Assembly (NCBI RefSeq): GCF_030678915.1
Contig: NZ_JAUUTZ010000015.1
Span: forward strand, 55,908-119,907
Direction of reading: 5' to 3'
Origin: Paracoccus wurundjeri
GTDB lineage: Bacteria > Pseudomonadota > Alphaproteobacteria > Rhodobacterales > Rhodobacteraceae
Length of the DNA: 64,000 nt
In this document: piece after piece, positions 56,492 through 64,000 of the stretch
Numbering within the stretch: the first letter of the stretch is position 1
Layout: each line of letters starts with the position of its first letter
The notes under the pieces: generated by a model
Databases searched by the model: none
What the model saw: the letters and a program-made list of their open reading frames with translations, nothing else
Told to the model about the DNA's origin: nothing
Made by a program: the position numbers and the translations under genes

Positions 56492-58414
56492 ATGTTCCAT
56501 AAGATCCTGATTGCCAATCGCGGTGAAATCGCATGCCGGGTCATCGATTCATGCCGTCGGATGGGGGTGGCGACCGTGGCGGTCTATTCCGATGCCGACC
56601 GGGCCGCGCGCCATGTTGCCATGGCCGATGAGGCAGTGCATCTGGGCGGTCCGTCCCCCGCCGACAGTTATCTGCACGGCGATGCGATCATCAAGGCGGC
56701 CAAGGCGACTGGCGCGCAGGCGATCCATCCCGGATATGGCTTCCTGTCAGAGAATCCCGATTTCGTCGATGCGGTCGAGGATGCGGGACTGGTATTTATC
56801 GGTCCGTCGGCGCGGGCGATCCGGGCCATGGGGCTGAAGGATGCGGCCAAGGCATTGATGGAAACAGCCGGAGTGCCGGTCGTGCCGGGGTATCACGGCG
56901 CGGAACAGGATCCCTTGCATCTTGCGCAGATGGCCGGGCAGATCGGTTATCCCGTCCTGATCAAGGCCGTGGCCGGCGGTGGCGGCAAGGGGATGCGCCG
57001 GGTCGATGACCCGAAGGATTTCGCTGATGCGCTTGCTTCGGCGCAGTCCGAGGCACGCAATGCCTTCGGGAATCCTGACGTGCTGATCGAGAAATATATC
57101 CTCCGGCCGCGCCATATCGAGTTGCAGATCTTCGGGGACGGGCATCGCGCCGTGCATCTGTTCGAGCGTGACTGCTCGTTGCAACGCCGCCATCAGAAGG
57201 TGATCGAAGAGGCTCCGGCCCCCGGCATGACGCCCGAAATGCGGAAGGTCATGGGAGCCTCGGCGGTTCGCGCGGCCGAGGCGATCGGCTACAAGGGTGC
57301 GGGAACGATTGAATTCATTGTGGACGGTTCGGACGGGCTGCGCCCTGACGGATTCTGGTTCATGGAGATGAACACGCGCCTTCAGGTCGAGCATCCCGTG
57401 ACCGAGGCGATCACCGGAGTCGATCTTGTCGAATGGCAGTTGCGCGTCGCCAGCGGCGAGCCCTTGCCCGCGAAGCAGGAAGAATTGTCGATCACCGGCC
57501 ATGCTTTCGAGGCGCGGCTTTATGCCGAGGACGTGCCGGCGGGTTTCCTTCCCGCGACCGGGCGGCTTGCGCATCTGCGTTTTCCCGAAGGTGTCCGGAT
57601 CGAGACCGGGGTGCGGCAGGGTGATAGTATCAGCCCGTGGTACGATCCGATGATCGCCAAGATCGTCACTCATGGGCCGACCCGTGCGGTAGCCTTGCGG
57701 GCTCTGGAAGCGGGGCTGGTCGATACCGAGGTTGCGGGTTCCGTCACCAATCTGGATTTTCTTATTGCATTGACGCGGCATGACGGTTTTGCGTCGGGTG
57801 AGGTGGATACCGGCCTGATCGAGCGTGATCTGGACGCTTTGGTGACTGCTGCCGAACCGGATCCCCGGACCCGTGCCCTTGGCGTGGTCGGGCTTTCAGG
57901 TCTGGCCGATCCTGCGGTCAAGGGAGGAATGACGCTTTGGCAGCCCCTGCGCCGGACCGTGACCTGGGATGGCGGCGAGGCGGTGATCGAGGTGCATGGC
58001 CCCGGTGCCGCCCGGGTGACGGTTGATGAAACGGCCCATGAAGTGCGCTGGCAAGGGGATCGCTGGTGGGTGGATGGCAGCCTGCGCCGAAACCGGATTG
58101 TGACTCATGACGCCGGCATCAGCGTATTCGGCGGGCGCACGGTTCATCTGACGCCGCTTGATCCTCTGGCGCGGGATTCGGCCGCGGCGGGTGTCGAGGT
58201 GACGCTTGCTCCGATGCCGGGGCTGGTGAAATCGGTTCATGTCCAAGCCGGGCAGACGGTGAAGGCGGGCGACCGTCTGGCCGTGCTAGAGGCGATGAAA
58301 ATGGAGCATAGCCTGACCGCCTGGCGGGACGGTGTGATTGCGGAAGTCATGACGCAGGCCGGTGATCAGGTAGAGGCCGGCGCACCGCTGATACGGCTGG
58401 AGGAGGAGGCATGA
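56492..58414 (+). CDS. mccA: Methylcrotonoyl-CoA carboxylase, biotin (alpha) subunit
   Basis: The alpha subunit carboxylates its own biotin using ATP and bicarbonate. The 640-residue protein has a biotin carboxylase domain (ANRGEIACRV start, HPGYGFLSENP, GGGGKGMRRV, FMEMNTRLQVEHPVTE), a linker BT domain, and a C-terminal biotinyl domain with K603 in EAMKMEH. GGAGGA precedes the ATG. Its stop overlaps the GST gene by four bases. The pairing with mccB and ivd fixes it as methylcrotonyl-CoA specific. Confidence 0.95.
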   Translation: MFHKILIANRGEIACRVIDSCRRMGVATVAVYSDADRAARHVAMADEAVHLGGPSPADSYLHGDAIIKAAKATGAQAIHPGYGFLSENPDFVDAVEDAGLVFIGPSARAIRAMGLKDAAKALMETAGVPVVPGYHGAEQDPLHLAQMAGQIGYPVLIKAVAGGGGKGMRRVDDPKDFADALASAQSEARNAFGNPDVLIEKYILRPRHIELQIFGDGHRAVHLFERDCSLQRRHQKVIEEAPAPGMTPEMRKVMGASAVRAAEAIGYKGAGTIEFIVDGSDGLRPDGFWFMEMNTRLQVEHPVTEAITGVDLVEWQLRVASGEPLPAKQEELSITGHAFEARLYAEDVPAGFLPATGRLAHLRFPEGVRIETGVRQGDSISPWYDPMIAKIVTHGPTRAVALRALEAGLVDTEVAGSVTNLDFLIALTRHDGFASGEVDTGLIERDLDALVTAAEPDPRTRALGVVGLSGLADPAVKGGMTLWQPLRRTVTWDGGEAVIEVHGPGAARVTVDETAHEVRWQGDRWWVDGSLRRNRIVTHDAGISVFGGRTVHLTPLDPLARDSAAAGVEVTLAPMPGLVKSVHVQAGQTVKAGDRLAVLEAMKMEHSLTAWRDGVIAEVMTQAGDQVEAGAPLIRLEEEA

Positions 58415-59076
58415 GTGACCGGATCGTATTGTGGCATGTTCCTTTGTCACGATCGATGCGCGTGCGCTGGCTGCTGGAAGAGATCGGCTGTCGCTACGAA
58501 CTGCGCGAGATTTCCTTTTTCGATAAATCCATGCGGCAGCCACCCTATAGCGATGTTCACCCGTTGGGGCGCGTTCCAGCGCTTGAAATTGACGGCACGA
58601 TCCTGCGCGAATCCGGCGCCTGCATCGAATATCTCTGCGAGACGCGCGGGCCGGAACTGGGATATGCGCCTGGCGCGGATGGGCGTGCCGATTGGCTGAA
58701 CTGGCTGCATTTCGCGGAAACGCTGGGCCAGCATCTTGCCAATCTGACCCAGCATCATATCGTCCTGCGCGAGGCGCATATGCGTTCGCCGACGGTCATG
58801 AAGCTTGAGGCGGCGCGGCTTTCCCGTGCGCTGGGCAGTGTTGAAAAGGTGGTGGCTGACCGGGAATGGCTGATGGCCGCAGGTTTCTCGGGCGTCGATT
58901 GCGCTGTGGGATATGCGGTCTATATCGCATCCCGCTTCGTGCGCTTCGACGACCGTCCTGCCCTGAATGCCTATCTCGGGCGTTGCGCTGCCCGACCCGC
59001 TTTTGCCGCGACTTTGCCCGCGCCGGGAGATCAGGTGATTTACGCCCGCAAATTCTATGAGGTTCCCGATGCCTGA
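58411..59076 (+). CDS. Glutathione S-transferase family protein
   Basis: The 221-residue protein has an N-terminal thioredoxin-like GST domain (LSRSMRVRWLLEEIG, GRVPALEIDGTILRESGACIEYL) and an all-helical C-terminal domain (DWLNWLHFAETLG, MAAGFSGVDCAVGYAVYIA). Candidate glutathione residues include S11 and the ES pair in LRESGACI. The substrate is unknown. It overlaps mccA by ATGA and mvaB by eight bases, so it is a true part of the operon; whether it detoxifies a reactive enoyl-CoA intermediate is speculation. Confidence 0.87.
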   Translation: MSDRIVLWHVPLSRSMRVRWLLEEIGCRYELREISFFDKSMRQPPYSDVHPLGRVPALEIDGTILRESGACIEYLCETRGPELGYAPGADGRADWLNWLHFAETLGQHLANLTQHHIVLREAHMRSPTVMKLEAARLSRALGSVEKVVADREWLMAAGFSGVDCAVGYAVYIASRFVRFDDRPALNAYLGRCAARPAFAATLPAPGDQVIYARKFYEVPDA

Positions 59077-59932
59077 GACAGTTGAAATCTTCGAGATGGG
59101 CCCGCGGGACGGGTTGCAGAACGAAAAGCGCCAGATCCCGGCATCGGAAAAGATCGCGCTGGTCGATCTGCTGTCCGGCGCAGGTTTCCGGCGGATCGAG
59201 GTGACCAGCTTCGTCAGCCCGAAATGGGTGCCGCAACTGGCCGATGCCGCCGAGGTCATGGCGGGAATCACCCGCGTGCCGGGGGTCAGCTATGGGGTGC
59301 TGACACCGAATATGAAGGGCTATGACGGCGCAAGGGCTGCGCGTGCCAGTGAAGTGGCGGTTTTCGCCAGTGCTTCGGAAGGTTTCAGCAAGGCGAATCT
59401 GAACGCCACGGTTGCCGAGTCGCTTGAGCGTTTCGTCCCCGTTACCGAAGCGGCGCGGCGCGACGGGATTCCGGTTCGCGGTTATATCAGCGTCGTGACC
59501 GATTGCCCTTTTGACGGTCCGACGCCTCCGGCCTCGGTTGCCCGTGTCGCGGCGGTGTTGAGGGATATGGGATGCTACGAGATCAGCCTTGGCGATACGA
59601 TCGGGCAGGGCCGTCCCGAAACCGTGGACTCGATGCTGGCTGCAGTGCTGGACGAAATTCCCCCGGAACAGCTTGCTGGCCATTATCACGATACGGCAGG
59701 GCGGGCGCTTCAGAATATCGACGCTTCGCTGGCGCGCGGGCTGCGCGTTTTCGATGCGGCGGTCGGGGGGCTGGGCGGCTGCCCCTATGCGCCGGGCGCC
59801 AAGGGCAATGTGGCGACGGAAAAAGTGGCGCTGCATCTTGCGGGACAGGGCTATGCCACCGGGTTGGACATGGATGTGATCGGCAAGGCGGCTGCGATGG
59901 CCCGATCGATGCGAGGAGAAAAAGATGTTTGA
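59069..59932 (+). CDS. mvaB: Hydroxymethylglutaryl-CoA lyase
   Basis: The enzyme splits HMG-CoA into acetoacetate and acetyl-CoA, the last step of leucine breakdown. The 287-residue TIM-barrel protein has EMGPRDGLQNE near residue 7 with the metal-binding aspartate, EVTSFVSPKWVPQ near 46, HYHDTAGRA near 207 with the metal histidines, and the signature GGLGGCPYAPGAKGN, whose active-site cysteine is residue 238. The ATG at 59069 is preferred to 59057. It overlaps both its upstream GST and downstream liuC genes by eight bases. Confidence 0.95.
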   Translation: MPETVEIFEMGPRDGLQNEKRQIPASEKIALVDLLSGAGFRRIEVTSFVSPKWVPQLADAAEVMAGITRVPGVSYGVLTPNMKGYDGARAARASEVAVFASASEGFSKANLNATVAESLERFVPVTEAARRDGIPVRGYISVVTDCPFDGPTPPASVARVAAVLRDMGCYEISLGDTIGQGRPETVDSMLAAVLDEIPPEQLAGHYHDTAGRALQNIDASLARGLRVFDAAVGGLGGCPYAPGAKGNVATEKVALHLAGQGYATGLDMDVIGKAAAMARSMRGEKDV

Positions 59933-60707
59933 GACGATACGGATCGACACCGATGCACGCGGCGTGGCGACGTTGTGGCTGGCGCGTGCCGACAAGCATA
60001 ATGCCTTATCGCAGCAGATGCAGGAGGAACTGACGAAGGCAGCAGCGCAGCTTGCCTCTGATCCCGCCGTCAGGGTGGTGGTGCTGGCCGGCGAGGGCGC
60101 AAGCTTCTGCGCCGGCGGCGATCTGGGGTGGATGCGGCAGCAGATCGCCGCAGATGCCGCCAGCAGACGGGCAGGGGCAAGGGGGCTTGCCGCGATGTTG
60201 TCGGCCCTGAATCTTTTGCCCAAACCCCTGATCGCGCGGGTGCATGGCAACGCATTTGGCGGGGGGATCGGGATGATGTCGGTCTGCGACATCGCCATCG
60301 CCTCCGATACCGCGAAATTCGGATTGACCGAGGTCAAACTTGGCATGATTCCAGCGACCATCGGTCCCTATGTTCTGGCCCGGATGGGCGAGGATCGGGC
60401 GCGGCGGGTGTTTTTTTCGGGACGCATCTTTGATGCGGAAGAGGCCATGAGCCTGAACCTAATCGCCCGGCATGTCGCGCCTGACGATCTGGATGCGGCG
60501 GTCGAGGCCGAGATCGCGCCGTTTCTGCTGGGCGCGCCGGGGGCGATTGCTGTGGCCAAGGCGCAATGCCGTTTTCTTGGCCCGAAAATCACCCAGGCCG
60601 AGATCGAGGACAGCATCGACCGGCTGGTTGCCGTCTGGGAAACCGATGAGGCCCCCGAGGGGATCAGTGCCTTTTTCGAGAAACGTAAACCGGGCTGGCA
60701 GAACTGA
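59925..60707 (+). CDS. liuC: Methylglutaconyl-CoA hydratase (crotonase family)
   Basis: This 260-residue crotonase hydrates 3-methylglutaconyl-CoA to HMG-CoA. It has the oxyanion-hole segments GEGASFCAGGDLGWM near residue 50 and HGNAFGGGIGMMSVCDIAIA near 107, and FGLTEVKLGMIPATIGPYVL near 132, which carries the catalytic glutamate. The set ivd, mccAB, mvaB and this gene completes the leucine pathway, so the assignment is by family plus context. Its last 44 bases overlap the 3' end of the convergent DUF817 gene. Confidence 0.9.
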   Translation: MFETIRIDTDARGVATLWLARADKHNALSQQMQEELTKAAAQLASDPAVRVVVLAGEGASFCAGGDLGWMRQQIAADAASRRAGARGLAAMLSALNLLPKPLIARVHGNAFGGGIGMMSVCDIAIASDTAKFGLTEVKLGMIPATIGPYVLARMGEDRARRVFFSGRIFDAEEAMSLNLIARHVAPDDLDAAVEAEIAPFLLGAPGAIAVAKAQCRFLGPKITQAEIEDSIDRLVAVWETDEAPEGISAFFEKRKPGWQN

Positions 60708-61587
60708 TCCCGTCCGGCGGTGCGGGCAGATCGGCCATTTGCGGACCATCTTCCGGCCGGGCAGGCGCGTCGCCGCGGATCGCATCGCGGGCGGCAATGG
60801 TTACGGTGACAAAGCTGACATACAGCAGCAGATACCACGAGCCGATCTTGGCGAATGAAACATGATCCAGAACCGATTGACCGGCATAAATCCATGTGCC
60901 GGTCAGGGTTCCGATATTTTCTGCAAGCCACAGGAACAGACTGGTCAGGAATGCCGCCAGCGGCAGCGGCATCCAGTACCAGCGGCCCGGACGAAACCAG
61001 ATCCGGGTGCGGCCGAAGATCAGGATCGTTGCCGCGAACAGGACCAGCCGGATGTCGGGCAGAAAATGATGCGCGAAGAAATTGACATAGATGGCGACGG
61101 CAAGGATCACGGTCACGACAAAGGGCGGATATGGCGCGAAACGCATATCGAAGATGCGGATTACCCGCGCCATATAGGAGCCGACCGAGGCATACATGAA
61201 GCCCGAAAACAGCGGCACCCCGTAAAGCTTGAAGAAGCCGGGCTCGGGATAGGCCCATGACCCGGTATTGACCTTAAACAGTTCCATCGCCGTGCCGGTC
61301 AGGTGGAACAACAGGATCACCCGCGCTTCGGCCGGGGTTTCCAGCCGGAAGATCAGGAATGCCGCCTGTGTCAGCAGGGCAAAGACGAATAATGCGTCAT
61401 AGCGTTGTATCGCCCATTCCGGTGACCAGATCGCGCGGGTGACGAAAATCGCCAGCAGCATGAGCCCGCCGAACAGGCAGGCCCATCCCTGTTTGAGCAC
61501 GAACATGACGAACTCTGCCATCCATTGGGGCAGATACCGCCGCGCCCGGTCCCCTAATGCGCGTTCAAGCCGCCGGGTTGATCTCAC
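60664..61587 (-). CDS. DUF817 integral membrane protein
   Basis: The 307-residue protein has about eight membrane helices and matches DUF817, including [49 protein letters not shown] and [34 protein letters not shown]. The family's function is unknown. The GTG at 61587 is chosen because it overlaps the glyA stop as GTGA, the coupling seen elsewhere here; the frame extends to an ATG at 61617 inside glyA. Its 3' end overlaps liuC on the other strand. Confidence 0.83.
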   Translation of the reverse strand: MRSTRRLERALGDRARRYLPQWMAEFVMFVLKQGWACLFGGLMLLAIFVTRAIWSPEWAIQRYDALFVFALLTQAAFLIFRLETPAEARVILLFHLTGTAMELFKVNTGSWAYPEPGFFKLYGVPLFSGFMYASVGSYMARVIRIFDMRFAPYPPFVVTVILAVAIYVNFFAHHFLPDIRLVLFAATILIFGRTRIWFRPGRWYWMPLPLAAFLTSLFLWLAENIGTLTGTWIYAGQSVLDHVSFAKIGSWYLLLYVSFVTVTIAARDAIRGDAPARPEDGPQMADLPAPPDGISSASPVYVSRKRH

Positions 61588-62879
61588 AGATCGGGATAAA
61601 GCGGGAAACGCGCGCAAAGCTCGGCCACCTCGGCCCGAACCTTGTCTTCGATGGCGGCGTTGTTTTCTTCGCCATTCGCGGCAAGCCCGTCAACGACTTC
61701 CACGATCCAGCGGGCGATCTGGCGGAATTCCTCTTCGCCAAAGCCGCGGGTCGTACCCGCCGGTGCGCCAAGACGAATGCCCGAGGTGACAAAGGGTTTC
61801 TCGGGGTCGAAAGGCACGCCGTTCTTGTTGCAGGTGATATGCGCACGGCCAAGCGCGGCCTCGGTCGCCTTGCCGGTCACGCCCTTTGGCCGCAGATCGG
61901 CGAGGCAAAGATGATTGTCGGTGCCACCCGAGACGATGTCGATGCCGCCCTTCATCAATTCATCCGCCATGGCGCGGGCATTGGCGACGACCTGTGCGGC
62001 GTAATCCTTGAATCCGGGTTGCAGCGCCTCGCGCAATGCGACGGCCTTTGCCGCGATCACATGCATCAGCGGGCCGCCCTGCAGACCGGGGAAGACGGCC
62101 GAGTTGATTTTTTTCGCGATACCCTCGTCATTGGTCAGGATCATCCCGCCACGCGGACCGCGCAGGGATTTATGGGTGGTCGTGGTGACGACATGGGCAT
62201 GCGGCAGGGGCGAGGGATGCTGGCCACCCGCGACCAGACCGGCGATATGCGCCATGTCCACCATCAGATAAGCGCCGACCTCATCCGCGATCTTGCGGAA
62301 GGCGGCCCAGTCCCAGACGCGGCTATAGGCCGTGCCACCGGCAAGGATCAGCTTGGGCTTGTTCTGGCGCGCGGATTCGGCGATCGCGTCCATATCCAGC
62401 AGCTGATCCTGCTCGCGCACGCCGTAACTCACGACATTGAACCACTTGCCCGACATATTGACCGGCGAACCGTGCGTCAGGTGGCCACCCGAATTCAGAT
62501 CAAGCCCCATGAAAGTATCGCCCGGCTGCAAAAGCGCCAGAAATACCGCCTGATTCATTTGGCTGCCGCTATTGGGCTGAACATTGGCGAATTCGCAATC
62601 GAACAGCTCTTTGGCCCGCTCGATGGCGCGGGTTTCGACGATATCGACATATTGGCAACCACCGTAATAGCGTTTGCCCGGATAACCTTCCGCATATTTG
62701 TTGGTCAGGACGGTTCCCTGTGCCTCCAGCACCGCCTTGGAGACGATGTTTTCCGACGCGATCAGTTCGATCTCGTCACGCTGACGGCCCAGTTCCTTGT
62801 CGATCGCGCTGGCGATCTCGGGGTCGCGGCTGGTCAGCGTTTCGGTGAAAAATCCATTGTCGCGAAGAGATGCATTCAT
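61584..62879 (-). CDS. glyA: Serine hydroxymethyltransferase
   Basis: This PLP enzyme converts serine and THF to glycine and methylene-THF. The 431-residue protein shows [38 protein letters not shown] near the N terminus, [10 protein letters not shown], and the PLP lysine in [16 protein letters not shown] near residue 240. The ATG at 62879 matches the family start and follows AAGGA. The minus frame continues upstream to 63539 only as antisense to nadK. Glycine made here is also the substrate of HemA in this window. Confidence 0.97.
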   Translation of the reverse strand: MNASLRDNGFFTETLTSRDPEIASAIDKELGRQRDEIELIASENIVSKAVLEAQGTVLTNKYAEGYPGKRYYGGCQYVDIVETRAIERAKELFDCEFANVQPNSGSQMNQAVFLALLQPGDTFMGLDLNSGGHLTHGSPVNMSGKWFNVVSYGVREQDQLLDMDAIAESARQNKPKLILAGGTAYSRVWDWAAFRKIADEVGAYLMVDMAHIAGLVAGGQHPSPLPHAHVVTTTTHKSLRGPRGGMILTNDEGIAKKINSAVFPGLQGGPLMHVIAAKAVALREALQPGFKDYAAQVVANARAMADELMKGGIDIVSGGTDNHLCLADLRPKGVTGKATEAALGRAHITCNKNGVPFDPEKPFVTSGIRLGAPAGTTRGFGEEEFRQIARWIVEVVDGLAANGEENNAAIEDKVRAEVAELCARFPLYPDL

Positions 62880-63056
62880 CGGTCGCGCGTCCTTTCTGGC
62901 AAAGCTGCGGCGGAATGGCGATGTCTTAGCGTAAGCCCGTGCAGCTTGAAAGCAGCAAAACGACAGCTTTGGTCCCGAGTGCGGCGTGAAGGAGGGCTTG
63001 CGTTCGACTCGATCAGCACCGATGCTGCGCGGCAAGAAAGACAGGCTTGCAGAAAA
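62880..63056. promoter_or_regulatory. Divergent glyA-nadK intergenic region
   Basis: This 177-base region must hold the promoters of two divergent genes. No convincing -35/-10 pairs or a glycine riboswitch were recognised. Confidence 0.25.
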
Positions 63057-63818
63057 ATGACGCCCAGGATTCACTTCACCGCCAGTCAGACCGATGTCGC
63101 GCAATCGGCGCTGATCGCCTTGTCGGCCCGTTATGGCTGTGCGCCGGCCGATAGCGCGGAACTGGTCGTGGCGCTTGGCGGAGACGGGTTCATGCTGCAG
63201 ACCCTGCATGCGATGCAGGGACGCGATCTGCCGGTTTACGGGATGAACCGCGGCACGGTCGGCTTCCTGATGAACGCCTATTCCGAGGATGACCTGCCCG
63301 TCAGGCTGGCCGAGGCCGAAGAGACCGTCATCAATCCCTTGAGGATGAGCGCGACCTGCCGGGACGGTTCTCTGCACGAAGCGCTTGCCATCAACGAAGT
63401 CAGCCTTCTGCGCGAAGGACCACAGGCCGCGAAGCTGCGCATCCATGTGGACGGCAAACTGCGCATGGAAGAACTGGTCTGCGACGGAGCTCTGGTATCG
63501 ACCCCGGCGGGATCCACCGCATATAATTATTCGGCCCATGGCCCGATCCTGCCCATTGATTCAGAGGTGCTTGCCCTTACGGCAATCGCCCCGTTCCGCC
63601 CCCGTCGCTGGCGTGGTGCGTTGCTGCCAAAGGCGGCGCAGGTCGAAATCGAGGTGCTGAACCCGGACCGTCGCCCGGTCATGGCCGATGCTGATTCGGA
63701 CGCAGTCCGGCATGTAACGCGGGTGCATGTTCACAGCGCTGCCGATATCTCGCACCGTCTGTTGTTCGATCTGGGGCATGGGCTGGAAGAACGGCTGATC
63801 CGCGAACAATTCGTTTAG
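63057..63818 (+). CDS. nadK: NAD kinase
   Basis: NadK phosphorylates NAD to NADP using ATP or polyphosphate. The 253-residue protein has the [11 protein letters not shown] motif near residue 40, [12 protein letters not shown] near 62, [10 protein letters not shown] near 105 and [24 protein letters not shown] near 142. The start at 63057 aligns with short alphaproteobacterial NadK proteins; the much longer open frame (from 61557) is mostly antisense to glyA and is rejected. It is divergent from glyA. Confidence 0.95.
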   Translation: MTPRIHFTASQTDVAQSALIALSARYGCAPADSAELVVALGGDGFMLQTLHAMQGRDLPVYGMNRGTVGFLMNAYSEDDLPVRLAEAEETVINPLRMSATCRDGSLHEALAINEVSLLREGPQAAKLRIHVDGKLRMEELVCDGALVSTPAGSTAYNYSAHGPILPIDSEVLALTAIAPFRPRRWRGALLPKAAQVEIEVLNPDRRPVMADADSDAVRHVTRVHVHSAADISHRLLFDLGHGLEERLIREQFV

Positions 63819-63841
63819 CGGCGCAAGACCCTTCTCAGCTT

Positions 63842-63870
63842 TGCGCCGACAGCGACATCTTGTCGGCGCA
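63842..63870 (+). terminator. Hairpin after nadK
   Basis: TGCGCCGACA (63842-63851) and TGTCGGCGCA (63861-63870) form a perfect 10-bp stem with a nine-base loop, 23 bases after the nadK stop. Only a weak pyrimidine-rich tail follows. Confidence 0.7.
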
Positions 63871-63880
63871 TCGCTATTGC

Positions 63881-64000
63881 TTCTTCTTTGTCCAAATACC
63901 TCGGGGGTGGGGGGGGGGCGCCCCCCCCCCGGGGGGTCGCGCCCGGGGAGAGGGGGCCCCCCCCCCCCCGGCGCGGCCCCCGCCCACCCGGGGGGGGGGG
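63881..64000 (+). repeat. Dispersed repeat (copy 2) running into unreliable G/C homopolymers
   Basis: Bases 63881-63901 are identical to 56411-56431, the start of the hairpin repeat between mccB and mccA. From 63902 to the end the sequence is almost only runs of G and C. This looks like a contig edge that broke inside the G-rich repeat, so these bases should not be interpreted. Confidence 0.7.

Noticed and set aside
61557..63818. A single 753-codon plus-strand open frame ending with nadK
   Set aside because: Its first 500 codons are antisense to glyA, and family similarity to NAD kinase begins only at the ATG at 63057.

Overview
This is a high-GC bacterial chromosome segment, almost certainly from an alphaproteobacterium of the order Rhodobacterales and most like Paracoccus or its relatives. 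The evidence is a C4-pathway 5-aminolevulinate synthase (HemA) with its PLP lysine at residue 248, an Mg-type HemB, the gene order folK-rpoZ-rsh, a leuA next to mreBCD-mrdA-rodA, and membrane-bound urate oxidase PuuD. Genus is an inference. Nearly all of the window is core metabolism and cell biology. I found no prophage, IS element, rRNA operon, CRISPR array or recognisable defence system.

Layout. 1-7.7 kb: the end of leuA, then the cell-elongation operon mreB-mreC-mreD-mrdA-rodA, with a GhrA-like 2-hydroxyacid dehydrogenase riding on its 3' end. 7.7-11.7 kb (minus): folK, rpoZ, the bifunctional (p)ppGpp enzyme rsh and a DUF2062 membrane protein. 11.7-16.6 kb: a NYN-domain putative nuclease, an MFS transporter, an RhlE-type DEAD-box helicase and an M20 peptidase. 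16.7-23.9 kb: hemA, a RodZ-like HTH/membrane protein, an M19 dipeptidase, an ABM-domain protein, a stand-alone ParA-like ATPase, a sirtuin, a small secreted protein and a DMT permease. 23.9-31.6 kb: lepA and a SPOR-domain D,D-carboxypeptidase facing each other across a large palindromic terminator, then clpS, a methyltransferase, an SDR protein that has lost most of its catalytic residues, a SYLF-domain lipoprotein and hemB.

31.7-42.6 kb: a membrane protein, mfd, pabB-pabC (p-aminobenzoate synthesis), a Bcr/CflA transporter, tdk, ccdA with a periplasmic CxxC thioredoxin, moaA and a lipoprotein. 42.6-46.1 kb (minus): puuD-uraH (urate breakdown) and purM-purN (purine synthesis). 46.1-47.8 kb: two tRNA genes whose 3' ends face each other and enclose a small membrane protein gene and an AT-rich stretch. 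47.9-50.6 kb (minus): thiolase, cobD and a cobC-like phosphatase. 50.7-60.7 kb: a leucine/isovalerate catabolic (liu) operon, ivd - two DUF1311 genes - acyl-CoA ligase - mccB - mccA - GST - mvaB - liuC, driven by a good promoter overlapped by a palindromic operator-like site. 60.7-63.8 kb: DUF817 membrane protein, glyA and nadK. The last 100 bases are G/C homopolymer runs after a dispersed repeat and look like an unreliable contig edge.

Functional links: the liu operon converts isovaleryl-CoA to HMG-CoA and then acetoacetate plus acetyl-CoA, which the thiolase can interconvert. HemA and HemB give the first two steps of tetrapyrrole synthesis, and CobD/CobC-like belong to the cobalamin branch. 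MreBCD, PBP2, RodA and the RodZ-like protein form the elongasome. The most interesting items for follow-up are the degenerate SDR, the tandem secreted DUF1311 genes inside the liu operon, possible leaderless mfd/tdk/lepA transcripts, the tRNA-bounded AT-rich stretch and the predicted liu operator.
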